Source: Coenobita brevimanus
Taxonomy: Eukaryota; Arthropoda; Malacostraca; Decapoda; Coenobitidae
Length of the DNA stretch: 64,000 bases
Reading direction: 5' to 3'
Assembly: GCA_032717465.1 (NCBI GenBank)
Contig: CM064657.1
Span: 25,051,319 to 25,115,318, forward strand
This document shows, in pieces, positions 22,497 through 34,345 of this stretch; positions within the stretch are counted from its first letter, which is position 1; each line of letters starts with the position of its first letter. Below the pieces are notes generated by a model. The model ran no database searches. It had not been told where the DNA came from and worked only from the letters and a program-made list of their open reading frames with translations. The translations under genes and the position numbers were made by a program.

Positions 22497-25400
22497 CTAA
22501 CATTCTTCAATCAACCTCCGGGGAGGCCTCCTAGTTCGAAGAGGTAGGTTCTCATCCTCGGGACACGGGGTAAACTCCTCCTCAAGAGGACCCAGTAACC
22601 ACTCCTCACTACCACTGTACGGCTTCACTTTGTCCGCTGCCCTTTGTACTTTGTTTCCAGTGAACACATTTTCTAACACATATCCTCCCCCATCCAATAA
22701 TACTTGCACTACTCGGTAAGGCCCATCCCATTTCACGTTCAACTTTCGACATGTCCCTGGGATAGGGGTCTCCCGTCTTATCCACACCAGACTGTGAACT
22801 CCTACCGACTGATTCTTACGCCGGTGGTTCGCCACACTTCTATACTTTCTGGTCATTTTCTTATGGGTCTGTTTAATTAGCTCGTGAGTAACAGCCAACT
22901 CGTCCTCTTCACCATCAACACAGGGCAAGGAAGCACTAACAATTCTAGGCGGGTAGCGAGAGAAAAATGTGAAATAGGGTTGGTGTCCCGTAGAGGAGTG
23001 CCAGGCCTGATTCGTCACGACCTGGGTTGGTTGCAGGAGTTCAGGCCAGTGGAGAGGATGCCCATTACTCAAACAGGCCAGCACACTCTTGAAGGTGCGG
23101 TGCATCCTTTCAACCATCCCATTACTCTGAGGATGATACCGCGTGATATACCAGATCGTAACATTCCGCCTCCTGCAGAACTCCTGAAACTCCCGACTGC
23201 AGAACTCTCCCCCATTGTCCACCATAACCCCTCTTGGAGTGCCATAGTCTGCCATAAACTGCCCTAGATTGTGTACTGTCGTGTGTGTATGTTTTGTTTT
23301 AAGAGGATAGAATTTAACATACCTAGAGTAGTGATCAATCAGTGTCATCACGTAGCGATAGCCCTGTACTCCAGCAGTCATATCTGTCAAATCTACACTG
23401 AGTCTTTCAAGTGGTTTATCCACAGGTGGAAACTCTTTATACTGCTGTTGTAGTCCAGCTTCGCCTTTGAATCGCTAACAGGTTACACACTCTTTTACAT
23501 ACTGACAAATGTCCACTTTCAAATTAGGCCAGTAGAAGAGTTCCTCTGCCTTTTGGATCGTCATCTTCTAGCCCAAATGTCCAGATGTCTCATGAGCTAA
23601 CTTACCAATCATGGTCTGTGGGACTACTAAACAATATTGGATAGTGCCATCTGACTTAACCCTGGTGTAATATAACAATTCATTCTGAAGTGCAAATTGA
23701 CTTAGAGCGGCTTTAGGTAGTCTTCTGGCTGGAAACCTTTCACCTCGCAAATATTGGATAAGTTCTTCCCACATTAGATCTTCTTTCTGCTTATCTCGCA
23801 TCTGTTCCCTTGTCAGTCCCAACCAATCAGACTCTGGTGAATGTACTATGACTCGAACGGGTCTAGATAACTGATCTGCTACATAATTATACTTGCCTTT
23901 GACATATTGAATGTTGTAATTAAACTCTCGCATTTCAAGTATCCATCTATTCATACGGGGTGATTTAGTTTTTCTCTTAAATACACTGGTTAGCGGTTGG
24001 TGGTCTGTAACAATCGTAAAAATGTTCCCCCACAAATAATGTGAAAAATGACGACACATTAACACAAGAGCTTCTTTGTCTGTCACTGAGTACCAGGTCT
24101 CACACGGTCCCAATTTCTTTGAAAAGTACCCGATCGGTCTACCTGTCCCATCTGGTTGGATCTGACTCAGAACGCCTCCAACATGTGTGTTACTAGCATC
24201 AGTGGTGACGATAAACGGTCGTTCTACACTCGCTCTGACCGGGATAGGTGCATTAATAAGGCATGATTTCAGATATTCGAATGCCTCCTGGCACTGATAT
24301 CTCCATTCATAATTCACTGTTGATTTGGTTAGATTGGTTAGGGCTGTGGCAACTTTAGCAAATGATGGAATGTGTTTCCTGTAGAAATCACACATACCCA
24401 GAAATCGGCGCACTTCTTTTACATTGGTCGGGCGCTTCATTTTGGAGACTGCCTCAATATTTTTAGGATCTGGCTTACTACCCTCGGCAGAGATCTTATG
24501 TCCAAGGAAAGTGACTACTTTCATCCCGAATGTGCATTTACTCAAATTCAACTTCGCACCATTACAGGTTAGCAGTGCAAACAACTGACTCAGCTGGTCG
24601 AGTAGGTTCGGAAAATCATGGGCCCACAAAATGATGTCATCTAGGTAGTTTTTGATCCACCCTTGTCGCAATAATGGTGCTAAGACGGCCTGCATACGAT
24701 GTGAAAAAATAGCTGGTGAGCAATTTAGCCCAAACGGGAGCCTTCTGAATCAATACAAAGTTACTCCATCACTGAAGGTCGCGAGGTCTCTACTTTCTTC
24801 ATCAAGCATGATTTGGAAATACGCCTCCCGCATGTCAAGAGTCACATAGTACTTATATCCCGCAGCTTGTTCTACTAATTTTTCGAGTCTGGGTAGTGGG
24901 TATATGTCCGTGGCAAGATGAGTGTTTACGTACCGATAGTCCAGACACATACGCTTACTTCCATCTGGTTTGTTAACAAGTACTATGGGAGAGAGCCAGG
25001 CCCCGGTCAACCTCTCAAGGATCTCCCTATCTTCCATGTCCTGTAACATATCAGCGATGATTTGCTTCGCCTGTTCTGGATAACGATGGGTCAGCCCACG
25101 ACTCGGTTGAGGATCGGCTACCTTAATGTGTGCGGGAGGACCAGCAATAGTACCCAACTCTCTCTTATCTGGAATGAATAAAGGATCATGCTGGAGGATT
25201 ACCTTGGCTAACTCGTCCCTTTGTTTCTGCATGAGATGGCTCCACAGTTGCTCGTTGATCAGCTTGTTCAGCCTTTGTACGCGCGTACCACTCTCATCTA
25301 CTTCGTCATTATTGGGTAGCAAATCATTATGGATCTGAGTTACACTTTGGATTGTACCTGGTGACTGGTCCGGCATTCTTTCGTATGAACCCAATATTGT

Positions 25401-25635
25401 ACCTCTCTTGAATGTCTTATCTACCTTAGATACATTATTAAGGAGCAGATGTATTTGTCCCTCTGAGTTCACTTTCACTAAGTATGGATGACTGTTTTGG
25501 CTGAACCTAGCTTGTGGGTGTACGATTAGCGTTGTTTCAGGTACTTCGGCGACAGGTACGGCTACAAATTTGGTCTGATAAGGACTAAATTTTTCTGCTT
25601 TCAATAGTTTTATCTGTGTCAGGAGTAGACTGTAG
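22497..25635 (-). pseudogene. Gypsy pol: RT, RNase H, integrase
   Basis: One frame from about 25620 down to 22497, broken by three in-frame stops: TGA at 24750-24752 (RT), TAG at 23568-23570 and TAG at 23475-23477 (before the integrase core). RT: VNKPDGSKRMCLDYR, LDMREAYFQI and the YLDD box. RNase H: TTDASNTHVGGVLSQ, TDKEALVLM, TDHQPL. Integrase: an HHCC-like zinc region across 23480-23570, then D-D-E core motifs in VDLTDMT, VDNGGEF and HPQSNGMVERMHR, and a C-terminal GPYRVVQVL beta-barrel-like segment without chromodomain. The N-terminal junction with protease was split by LINE J. Stops fit C-to-T decay. Confidence 0.93.
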
Positions 25636-28600
25636 CACCAGTCGAGCAGGGCAGTACTCCCGAGGTGGATGGAAAGCTGATGACAGGGAGTGCTGGAGCT
25701 CCCGTTTCATCAGCCCTCAGGACTAGTTACTGACCATCCCCCTTTGCTGAACTTTTTCAGTGTCTCAGTTACACAGAGAGTAGGCCAGCATGCTCTCCAG
25801 TACAAATTTCTCAACTGTCTTCACCAAACTACATGCACAGTACACACTACACTTCCTATTCAAAATTTACCAAAAATGGCGTCGTTTTATCAAGCCTCGG
25901 AGTCCCCAGGGGGGGGGACCATAAATGCCCCCGCCATCTGCCCCTCTCCCGGTGACGACTCAAGGTGTCTGGAACCACTGTCTGACTCTCTTCTTCTTCA
26001 TTTCTGCAACATTCGCGGCCTTTCCTCTAACTTTCGCTCTGTTGAGCACCACCTCTCCTCCTCTAAATCTCACCTTTTTCTAACGGAGACTCAGCTGTCT
26101 GAGGCAACTGACAGCAAACCCTTTTCTGTATCCTCCTACTTTCTCTATACTCATTTCAAAGCCAAAGGTGGCTGTTGTGTATATATACGCAACGACTTAT
26201 CTTGCTCTCGTGTTCCTGAACTTGATTCTTCTGAATTCTCCACACTCTGGCTTCGGCTTTCCTGTCATTCTCTGACTAAATATATCTGTGCTGTTTACTT
26301 ATCCCCTAATTCTACTGACTATCAAAAATTCTTCGACTGTCTTACTTCTACGATGGAACACATTCTATCCATTTCTCCTTTTTCTGAAATCTCCATTCTT
26401 GGAGATTTCAATGTTCACCACCACCTTTGGCTCTCCTCTCCTTTCATGGATCCACCTGGTGAACAAGCCTACATCTTTTCTATCCTTAATGACCTAGAGC
26501 AGCTTGTACAGCACCCAACCCGTATCCCTGACCGCCTTGGAGAGAGCTCCAACATACTTGACCTCTTCCTCACAACTAATCCTTCTGCTTACTCTGTTAA
26601 TCTTTTCTCTCCATTGGGCTCCTCCGATCACAGCCTTATTACCTTAACCTGTCCTATCACTCCGGTACGTCCTGTGGACCCTCCAGGGAAACGTTGTCTG
26701 TGGCATTTTGGAGCCGCAGACTGGGAGGCCCTCAGGCAGTACTTCTTTGATTTTCCCTGGAATGATTATTGCTTCCATGGCCATGAGCCATCCGAGTGTG
26801 CCTTGCTCATTACGGAGGTTATTCTCTCGGGCATGGAAGCATACATTCCTTTCTCATATCCTTTGACTAACGCAAGAAAGCCTTGGTTTAATCACGCTTG
26901 TTCTAATGCTGTCCACAACAAGGAGAGGGCCTACAAAAGGTACCGGAGCCAACCCACCCCTGAATCTCATCATCTTTACGTTTCTGCCCGAAATCGTGCT
27001 AAGTCTGTTCTTCGCTCTACTAAAAATAATTTCATCCATACTAAACGCTCTCAACTCTCCAACTCGAATTCTTCCCGCTCCTTCTGGCATCTTGCCAAAA
27101 ATCTTTCTAACAACTTTACCTCATCATCCTTCCCTCCTCTTTTCTACTCTGATGGTTCTGTAGCTATTTCTTCTACTGATAAAGCAGATCTCTTCGCACA
27201 GACTTTCTCCTCCAATTCTACCTTAGACGATTCCGGTGCTGTTCCTCCATCACTTCCCCCCTCTGACTTCCTCGTGGCTGACATTAAAATTTCTTCATTT
27301 GATGTATTTTCTGCCATCACTGGCCTCAGTACTAACAAGGCATATGGGCCTGATGGGGTCCCTCCTGTTGTTCTCAAGAACTGTGCTTCTGTGCTTACAC
27401 CCTGCCTAGGCAAACTCTTTCGTCTTTGTCTGTCAACTTGTACCTTTCCTTCTTGCTGGAAGTTTGCTCTCATTCAGCCAGTCCCAAAGAAGGATGACCA
27501 CTCCCAACCCTCCAACTATCGTCCAATTGCTTTAACGTCCTGTATTTCAAAAGTTTTCGAGTCAATTCTTAATAGAAAAATTTTAAGGCATCTTTCGTAT
27601 CACAACCTTCTTTCCGATCGTCAGTATGGGTTCCGTCAGGGACGCTCCACTGGCGATCTTCTCACCTACCTTTCAGACTCCTGGTCATCCTCCTTTCGGG
27701 ACTTTGGCGAAAGCTTTGCCATTGCACTTGACATCTCAAAGGCTTTCGATCGAGTCTGGCATAAATCTTTAATTTCCAAACTGCCCTCCTACGGTTTCTA
27801 TTTTTCCATCTGTGCCTTCATCGCTAGCTTCCTTTCTGGTCGTTCTATAGCCGCTGTTGTAGACGGCCATCGTTCTTCTCCTAGATCTATCAACAGTGGT
27901 GTTCCTCAGGGCTCTGTCCTATCACCATCTCTTCCTTTTATTCATCAATGATCTTCTAAGCTGTACATCTAACCCTATCCACTCATACGCTGATGACTCC
28001 ACCCTTCACCTTTCCATTCGGTTCCCACAACGCCCATCTCAACAGTTACTTCAACAAACAAGGGATGAGGCTATGGCACACCTAATGTCTGACTTGGCTC
28101 GTATCTCTGACTGGGGTAAAAATAATATGGTTGTCTTTAATGCATCTAAGACTCAGTTCTTACACCTATCAACCCGACAAAATCTTCCACAGGTATACCC
28201 ACTAATGTTTAATAATATTCAGCTTAATCCTGCATCATCCTTGAACATGCTTGGGGTTTCATTTACTCGGGACTTATCTTGGAAAGATCATATTACATCT
28301 CTTGTAAAATCTGCTTCCAAGAGATTGGGTGTGCTAAGCCGACTCCGCTCTTTCTTTACCCCTGCGCAATTGTTGACTCTATACATGGGTTTTATCCGAC
28401 CCTGTGTAGAGTACAACTCTCATGTGTGGGGAGGCTCCCCACATACAGCTCTTCTCAATAGGGTGGAGTCAAAGGCTTTTCGTCTCATTAACTCTCCTCC
28501 TCTTACTGACTCCCTTCAACCTCTGTCTCTTCGCCGCACTGTTGCATCTTTATCTCTTTTCTATCGCTACTTTAATGGTCACTGCTCCTCTGAACTGTCT

Positions 28601-28939
28601 GCTTGCATTCCTCCACCTCTACGACGGGCGCGTAGCACCCGTCTAGCAATAAACTCTCATCCTTTTTCTGTCCAACTCTCTAATGCAAGAGTTAACCGTT
28701 ACTCCCAGTCTTTCATTCATGCAACAGGTCAGCTCTGGAACTGTCTCCCTCTGTCTGTATTTCCTGCTGCCTATGATCTCCAGTCTTTCAAATGCAGTGT
28801 GTCCAGGCATCTCAAAATGATCGGATCTTGAATTTGGCTTTATATTGTATTTTGTTTTTCTCTTGGAGGGAACTGTTACTGCGGGCTCATGGCCTTTGGT
28901 TCCTTCTTCCTCGCATAAAAAAAAAAGAAAGAAAAAAAA
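25636..28939 (+). mobile_element. LINE family J copy 1 (Jockey-like), in gypsy pol
   Basis: A 3.3-kb poly(A)-tailed non-LTR element (A-rich tail about 28917-28939), inserted antisense to the gypsy genes between protease and RT. The flanks read CTGTAG (25630-25635) and CTGCATAG (28940-28947), an imperfect possible duplication. The 5' end is placed where similarity to gypsy coding sequence stops, so it is approximate. A second, 5'-shorter copy lies at 44775-47775. Clade beyond the Jockey/I group is not determined. Confidence 0.85.
25690..28831 (+). pseudogene. LINE J EN-RT protein, one frameshift
   Basis: About 1045 codons. The first frame (25690-27951) carries an APE-type endonuclease ([36 protein letters not shown]) and RT motifs ([64 protein letters not shown]). 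Near 27930 two bases present in the copy at 45.8 kb are missing, shifting to the frame ending at 28831, which begins with FLLFINDL, then YADDSTL and a C-terminal SRHLKM. The catalytic Asp pair is intact in sequence but out of frame. No separate ORF1 is seen upstream, so the copy may be 5'-incomplete or the family single-ORF. Confidence 0.88.
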
Positions 28940-29388
28940 CTGCATAGTTGTTGATGCAATTGGAGCAGTCCTGACTCTCTGAACTTTGTTGCGTTGTCTC
29001 AGGATGTGATTGACTGTTTAGGGGGCTCCACCCCACATCAGCGCCCTTTGTGCTCCATTCCAGATTAGTGGTGCCTGTCCAATTACGTCGCACCCCAAAA
29101 GCATTTCAGTCCCAAGATATGAATTTGGTACCACTGGGCACCATTGACTATATACTTTATCATCACCTATGCCGATGTTGACCTTGATCATGCCCAGGAT
29201 TCTCAACGGGGCACACCCGTGACACCTTGCAAGTTAGGAGGGTTTCACCGTGTATTTATTTCCCCGCCAAGTCTGCGAGAGGCCTTTTCTGTGATTAGTG
29301 TATGACCACTCCCAGTATCTACTACTGCTTCTAAGATTCTACCATTGACATTCACACTTATGGTAGACAAAGTTAAGCCTCCGGTTAG
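28940..29388 (-). pseudogene. Gypsy aspartic protease region
   Basis: Minus-strand reading after gag gives ILEAVVDTGSGHTLITEKA, with the DTGS active-site motif of retropepsins (Asp-Thr-Gly codons at 29311-29319). A TGA stop follows the INTR segment near 29255, and a frameshift near 29210 leads to LGTEMLLGCDVIGQA, matching the flap-to-C-terminal LLGxD segment. The frame then ends at a TAA in place of a sense codon near 29018 and is split from RT by LINE J. Confidence 0.82.
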
Positions 29389-30615
29389 TCATATCTGCGT
29401 ATTCGTATTCTGGGTTCGTTGTGCATTTGTGACTGGCTCGTTCTGTCTAGCAGTCGGAGTCGGGGTAGCCTGCGCGTTCACAGCCGACTGAGTCTGCCCC
29501 GCTCGTCCGGGACAACCTTTATTTCCACGTCTACACCCGGGTCGCCTGCAGTCGAAACAATGACCCGGAGGTGGTTTTCGCCAGCACTCTCTCAAATCAT
29601 GTGAGGAAGCTAAGCAATTAGTACAGTACTTCCATCTGGTTACTGGTTTAGTTTGAACTGCTGTTTTATTTACTTTAGTTAGATCAGCCTTCAATTCTCT
29701 TATTTGGTCTCCTAACTCTTTCATCATGTCATTCGCGGCTACTGCAGCATTATCTGTCTTTACCGTCACGGGGTTGGGAAACGGACTGAGAAACATTGAG
29801 AGACCCTTGCAAACCATTAGCTGATGTCGTATTAACTCTCCCAGCATATCTCTCTTCTAACAGTTGTCTCTCATGCTCTAGTCTGTCCATGAATTTCCTC
29901 AGAGAGGATGAGTCATCTAGGAAGCCCTCCAGCTTCTCACGGGACTCTGTTGGCAACCCATACCATAGCTTACGCTTCAACCTTCGATCTCGACATGGGA
30001 ATTTCTCGTGAGGGAATCTCGATTCCACCACCGCATGTTGACAAATGTAACGGTGTACGAACGATTGTGGGGGCTCTTCCCAACTATATGTCATACCATC
30101 CAGCTCTTGGCAGGCTCGGTCTATCGTCACTTCAACGGCAAACTCATCTCTAAGGTACTGTTTGAGTTCTGGCCAGGTGAGTACATGATGTCCCTTCTGA
30201 TAATTATGTATGAACACGGCCAGTTCCTGTCCCATTCGTCCCTTAGCTACCTGTATTCGGATCTCGTCGCTCTCATCTACCTGCTTTACTAACTCGAAAA
30301 ACATGTCCAATCGTGTGGTAGCCTCTAATCCTTGTAACGTGGTTAACTCCAATATAGGTATGTCTCGCGGCTTGGTAAGAGATTTCCTAGGGACCATTGT
30401 CTGTGAGTTAGGGGTTGAGTGGATTGGACCTGGGTTAGTACTAGGGCTATTAAAAGAATTGGAGGGGGGACCAATTCATTCATGGTGTTACTATCTTGCA
30501 TCTGGGCTTCAGTATCACGAATTTCTCTGGCAGGCCTTTCCATGGTTTCTACTACTGATTGCTCTGCTTCAGGTCTGGATAAAAATAACTGCCCTGGTCT
30601 AGACATTTTTAACAT
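29389..30615 (-). pseudogene. Gypsy gag with CCHC zinc knuckle, two frameshifts
   Basis: Three overlapping frame segments make one gag. The N-terminus (from about 30606) is polar and carries MSRPGQLFL; a frameshift near 30460 leads to 30397-29750, with a capsid-like region (FFELVKQVDESDEI, WPELKQYLRDEF, KLWYGLPTESREKLEGFL). A second frameshift near 29775 leads to the nucleocapsid part ending at 29389. There CTNCLASSHDLREC fits the Cys-x2-Cys-x4-His-x4-Cys knuckle, followed by a second Cys-rich stretch (CFDCRRPGCRR). Gag binds and packages the element RNA. Protease follows directly. Confidence 0.87.
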
Positions 30616-30652
30616 TCAGTACCATTACTCATTCACACCTCTACTTGTTCTT

Positions 30653-31165
30653 CTACTGATACTCTTCAATTACCCTCATGAGTTTCGTGTCCACCCACTC
30701 CCTAGCTTCATCGTTCCAATGGACCCCGTCCACCAGATTTTGCTCAAAGAATTTAGTGTTGAATTGGATAATTTTATGTTTCCACAGAAACTGTTTAATC
30801 CTTCTATTAACTGCTACTTGAATGTTCTTATATCTGGCTGATGTTGTGGGAGCTGTTTCCTCAGTATATTTCAGGGGTTCTATCTGACACACGCATATAG
30901 CTGCCTTACATTTCCTTTCCAACTCTTCCACTACTTCTCTGATATCCGAGAACACTTTCGGAGGGGTGCATTCCCCGTCAGTGTCATTGCTCCCTAGCCA
31001 TAAAAGGACTAGGTCATAGTCCTACTCTAAGACAGCATTCAGCCGTTGATCATGAAAAAAATTCCTAGCTTTGGCCCCTGGCCCTCTGAAAATCCTCAGC
31101 TCAACATCCCTCACCTCCAACCATCTCAGGATCTGGCTGTGTCCCACCAAAGCAACCTTTAACAT
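30653..31165 (-). pseudogene. SGNH/GDSL hydrolase-like ORF upstream of gag
   Basis: 171 codons including the stop, one frame on the minus strand, from an ATG at 31165 to TAG at 30653-30655, broken by a single TAG at 31022-31024 (codon 48). Residues 1-10 read MLKVALVGHS, a beta strand ending in Gly-x-Ser as in block I. Residues 51-61 read DLVLLWLGSND, fitting the block III GxND motif after a hydrophobic strand. Residues 144-149 read LVDGVH, fitting block V DxxH. This set suggests an SGNH fold with Ser10, Asn60, Asp146 and His149 as possible active-site residues; block I has GHS rather than GDS. It lies between the primer-binding site and gag. Assignment is from motifs only. Confidence 0.6.
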
Positions 31166-31227
31166 TCTGGCTCTTTCTCTCGGCTTCTCACAAGCCTGTA
31201 ACCTTGGGGTAATGACTGGGAATTTAT

Positions 31228-31245
31228 CCCACTATGCTGCCACCA
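31228..31245 (-). other. Primer-binding site of the gypsy element
   Basis: Three bases downstream of the 5' LTR on the minus strand the sequence TGGTGGCAGCATAGTGGG begins. TGG is complementary to the CCA end of tRNA. The stretch resembles a tRNA-Leu-type site with small differences, so the tRNA assignment is tentative. Confidence 0.65.
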
Positions 31246-31976
31246 TTATGTGATGCCCGATCCCTTTTATTGGATGTTGTTGTTTGAGGCTGACTTACAG
31301 CGAGTACCACAATTGTATCCCTAGGGTTCGTTCGACCTTTATCCTGATATTGTTGGACTAACTGTGGAATCGGTTGGGATCCGAGATTATTCAAAATTAA
31401 TTTAATTCTCTCTATCAAATATCACACACAAGGAATATTGGCCATTCTGAATAATTACTAATAGGAAAGAAATTTGGTAGCTTGATCGTGAGTAGCGTAA
31501 CAATAAGAGAATTTTTAGGTAGCGTAACAATAACAATTTTGGGTAGGATGACAATGCAATAACAGAACTTTATACTCCCAAAACCGATGCAGCACAGGGG
31601 TCGAAAACAATTCCCACCAAGGCACGAGGGTTATGAGAAGAAGTTATACAGGATTTGAGAGATATAAGAGAGGAATGACAGTGAAACTCAATAAACTTTT
31701 CAAAATGCTGAATTTACTATTATCTCTCCTTTCTTTAAATCACATTACATTATACTGTTCAATTTACTAATAAATGACAACTTAAATTGATTTTTCTCTA
31801 AGAAATGAAACTTTACTTTTTGATAGAACTCTAGATTTTTCAATCATTTAACATTTTATTTATTCACAGTACACTGAATTTTCTCCACAGCGAATTTTAT
31901 GCAGGCACATATACCTCAGTTAGCCAACAAATGTTATTACTCTTTAGATCTCACTCCTCCCCAACATCAGTGAAAC

Positions 31977-32168
31977 TTAACATCCTGGACGAGTTGGTAA
32001 CCCTTTTGAAAGACGGTACTTCTGACCAAACATTTTACCACCTACCTTACACTTGAAATCCTTCATTCCTGAATGAATTATCAGGTGCTGAGTGAGATTA
32101 CGCTTCCTGCCAAACAGTTCGCCACATTCAGTACACTCGTGGGCATATAGGGCTTTCTCCAAGCACAT
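31977..32168 (-). pseudogene. C2H2 zinc-finger fragment inside the 5' LTR
   Basis: The same zinc-finger segment as at 20420-20659, 63 residues, with the first finger identical in sequence. The upstream extension seen in the 3' LTR is lost to a stop (about 32190). The second finger is degenerate in the same way, so the damage predates the insertion of this element copy. Confidence 0.6.
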
Positions 32169-32235
32169 CAGGCGAGGGAGTTTGCCTTAGGGACTTAGGG
32201 TGCTCTCCGAGCTCACCTGGCGCGGGAGAGCTTTA

Positions 32236-33248
32236 GCGGCCATATTCTTAAAAATAATTCCTTCCCTAAACTTTTCCATCCCTTCGAAGGATTTTACTTT
32301 CCCTTCAGTATGCATAAAGATTTCCTTGGAAGGGAAGGAAAAATGTTCAGGTTGGTAGCCCTGTTAAACTAAAATGACCCATCCTGCTGATATTTGGTAT
32401 GATGGAGCGTTAAATTTATAAACTAATACATCAAAACACGCATATCTCGTGCTGGATAATGAAAGCACAACACATTCGAGACGTGGGAGGTCGCCACCAC
32501 ATCTACAGTATACTGTTGGTTTGTATTCAGCCATAAATGCCTTTCTGGCCAACACCGCAGCGTCTTCACTCCTCAAGACAATATTTTGATAAATTATATT
32601 CGAGGAATATTATTACGCTTAATGTTGTTATTAGTAAGTGTAAGAATCACTTGTTAACGTCCGTCTCGTGTACTCGCATGGCGGCGCTCACTTGTTTTTT
32701 TCCAGCTGGAAGACATGAGCCGAACCACACGTGTGACCTTGTCGGCAGATTTTCCTTTTCAGGCAAATTAACAACCAAAATGTTTCTTGAAATGAATCCT
32801 CATTTGACCCTGGCCATAATGTATAAGATTTGTCAGTGTCAGATCATAAAAGACTGGATGAATATTGGAGGTAGTACGTCGTCTGCTCTGTTTGTCTGGC
32901 TTATTGTCTCAGCCGACATGGGTAACACTTTTAAAGAGACACAAATAGCACTTAAACATTAGTATAGCGTTGTAAACTGCATCAATAAAATTATACAGTA
33001 ACTTCTGTCAACATTTTAAGTATATATAAGACAATGAACCACAACAGAAAGCACAAAATTTTTGAAGGAATTTGTGAAGAGAAGGGTCAAGGAATTCCTT
33101 CAAGTTCCAATAATATCTGCTGCCCAGAGGAAAAATCTTTCCCTTCGTGCGGCCCAGGAAGGGAAGGATTTTTTTAAGAATACCAATTCGGCTAAAGATT
33201 TCCTTCCCATGCCTCTGCAAGGGAAGGAAATGTTTAAGAATACAGCCA
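32236..33248. mobile_element. TA-flanked MITE (1013 bp) in the 5' LTR
   Basis: Present only in the 5' LTR; the 3' LTR gives the empty site (around 20684). TA is duplicated at 32234-32235 and 33249-33250. Inverted ends: GGCCATATTCTTAAAAATAA at the left and, reversed from the right, GGCTGTATTCTTAAACATTT. Repeated CCTTCCC blocks extend the inverted symmetry inward. TA duplication suggests Tc1/mariner-type transposition by another element's transposase. Confidence 0.9.
32537..32962 (+). CDS. Unrecognised 141-residue ORF in the MITE
   Basis: An open frame of 141 codons in the MITE interior. Composition is mixed rather than low-complexity, with hydrophobic stretches near residues 50-55 and 110-125. 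I recognise no domain and no DDE motif. Its length is near what chance could give in this base composition, so coding is doubtful. Confidence 0.2.
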   Translation: MPFWPTPQRLHSSRQYFDKLYSRNIITLNVVISKCKNHLLTSVSCTRMAALTCFFPAGRHEPNHTCDLVGRFSFSGKLTTKMFLEMNPHLTLAIMYKICQCQIIKDWMNIGGSTSSALFVWLIVSADMGNTFKETQIALKH

Positions 33249-34345
33249 TAGGCCGTGCCCAGAAGAAATGTTACACCCGACTCCATCGATACACTATATA
33301 CCAAAAGAAAAATGACGACTATTCTCCTTTCACAAGATAAATTCACTAAACAATTACATAATCAAAAGAACTAATCACTGTGTTTTGTGTAAATGGTGAG
33401 TGCACAATGTGAATCCTAACGAACTTTGCTAGGGGAGATACAATATGGCGGTTAGAGGGAGTTTTTGAGGTGGCGTTTTCGCAGCATCTGTACGTGGCAC
33501 AGAGACAAGACTGAAAGTGAGTGAGTCTCACTACAACATAGGTCACAACGGCACACATAATATCACTGAACTTTCACAACGCCAGTATGAACAAGGGGGA
33601 AGGGAAGAAAACAGAGTAATGAAACTCACTTGTACGTGGCACGGAGACAAAACTGAGAGTGAGCCAGGAGCTGGCTAACACCCCCTCTGCTACTCTTCTA
33701 TGCGGGAAACTAAGCGACTTGCATGACGTGTAGGGTACTTTTACTTTACCCCATATGAGGGTCACAATTCTAAACTTCTGATTCTGAACGGATGCAGATA
33801 TTAATTTTCTTTACTCTCAATCTGACAGGGAAAATTTAGTTATTCTAATTATCCCACACAAAGAGTCGTAAGTTGAATCAACAGTGGTCGCTATCATCCT
33901 CTCGGCGGAGGAATACATTAAGTCATGTCCTCGGGTACTAGCTAACTAAAATTTTTAACGGCTTTCCCCCTCTGTACGATATTATTTCTTCTATAAGCAT
34001 GTTAATCGACGACATTATGACTTTACTATGATTGCATCGGATCTGATTTAATAGAAAATGAGTACAGACAATACACCACTCAAATACCCCACGTATGCCT
34101 CCAGCAAAGCTTCACCTACAACATGTACAAATATTCTTAAGGACTAGCACAGCATAAATGAGATTTATGATCTTACAGCTGCAGAAATAATAATAAAAAA
34201 GAACATGTATTAACTACTGGGTACAAGCATGTTTCTATACCTTAAGCCTAGAATGGATTAGGGTAAACACTTACAAATGTATAGCTTACGCACTAAAGCT
34301 TTAACTTACATGACCCTCCCATGTTTTGACTCTTGTGGCATTACA

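Larger units (their letters stand above)
19698..34345 (-). mobile_element. Ty3/gypsy LTR retrotransposon with nested insertions
   Basis: A complete LTR element on the minus strand, 14.65 kb including a 3.3-kb LINE J and a 1.0-kb MITE. Order from its 5' end: LTR (31249-34345), primer-binding site, SGNH-like ORF, gag, protease, [LINE J], RT-RNase H-integrase, polypurine tract, LTR (19698-21769). The order RT before integrase places it in Ty3/gypsy. LTRs begin TG and end CA, and a 4-bp duplication CTAT (19694-19697 and 34346-34349) lies in the endonuclease region of LINE B. No chromodomain is seen after integrase and no env-like ORF. Every coding region has stops or frameshifts. Confidence 0.95.
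31249..34345 (-). repeat. 5' LTR of the gypsy element, with MITE insertion
   Basis: Homologous to 19698-21769 with the same TG...CA ends. Subtracting the 1013-bp MITE and its TA duplication leaves 2082 bp. Differences from the 3' LTR are scattered single bases and small indels, so insertion is comparatively recent, although old enough for pol to gain several stops. Confidence 0.95.

Noticed and set aside
22271..22510. Env-like protein downstream of integrase
   Set aside because: Only 79 codons, with no signal peptide, transmembrane segment or coiled coil; part overlaps the end of integrase.
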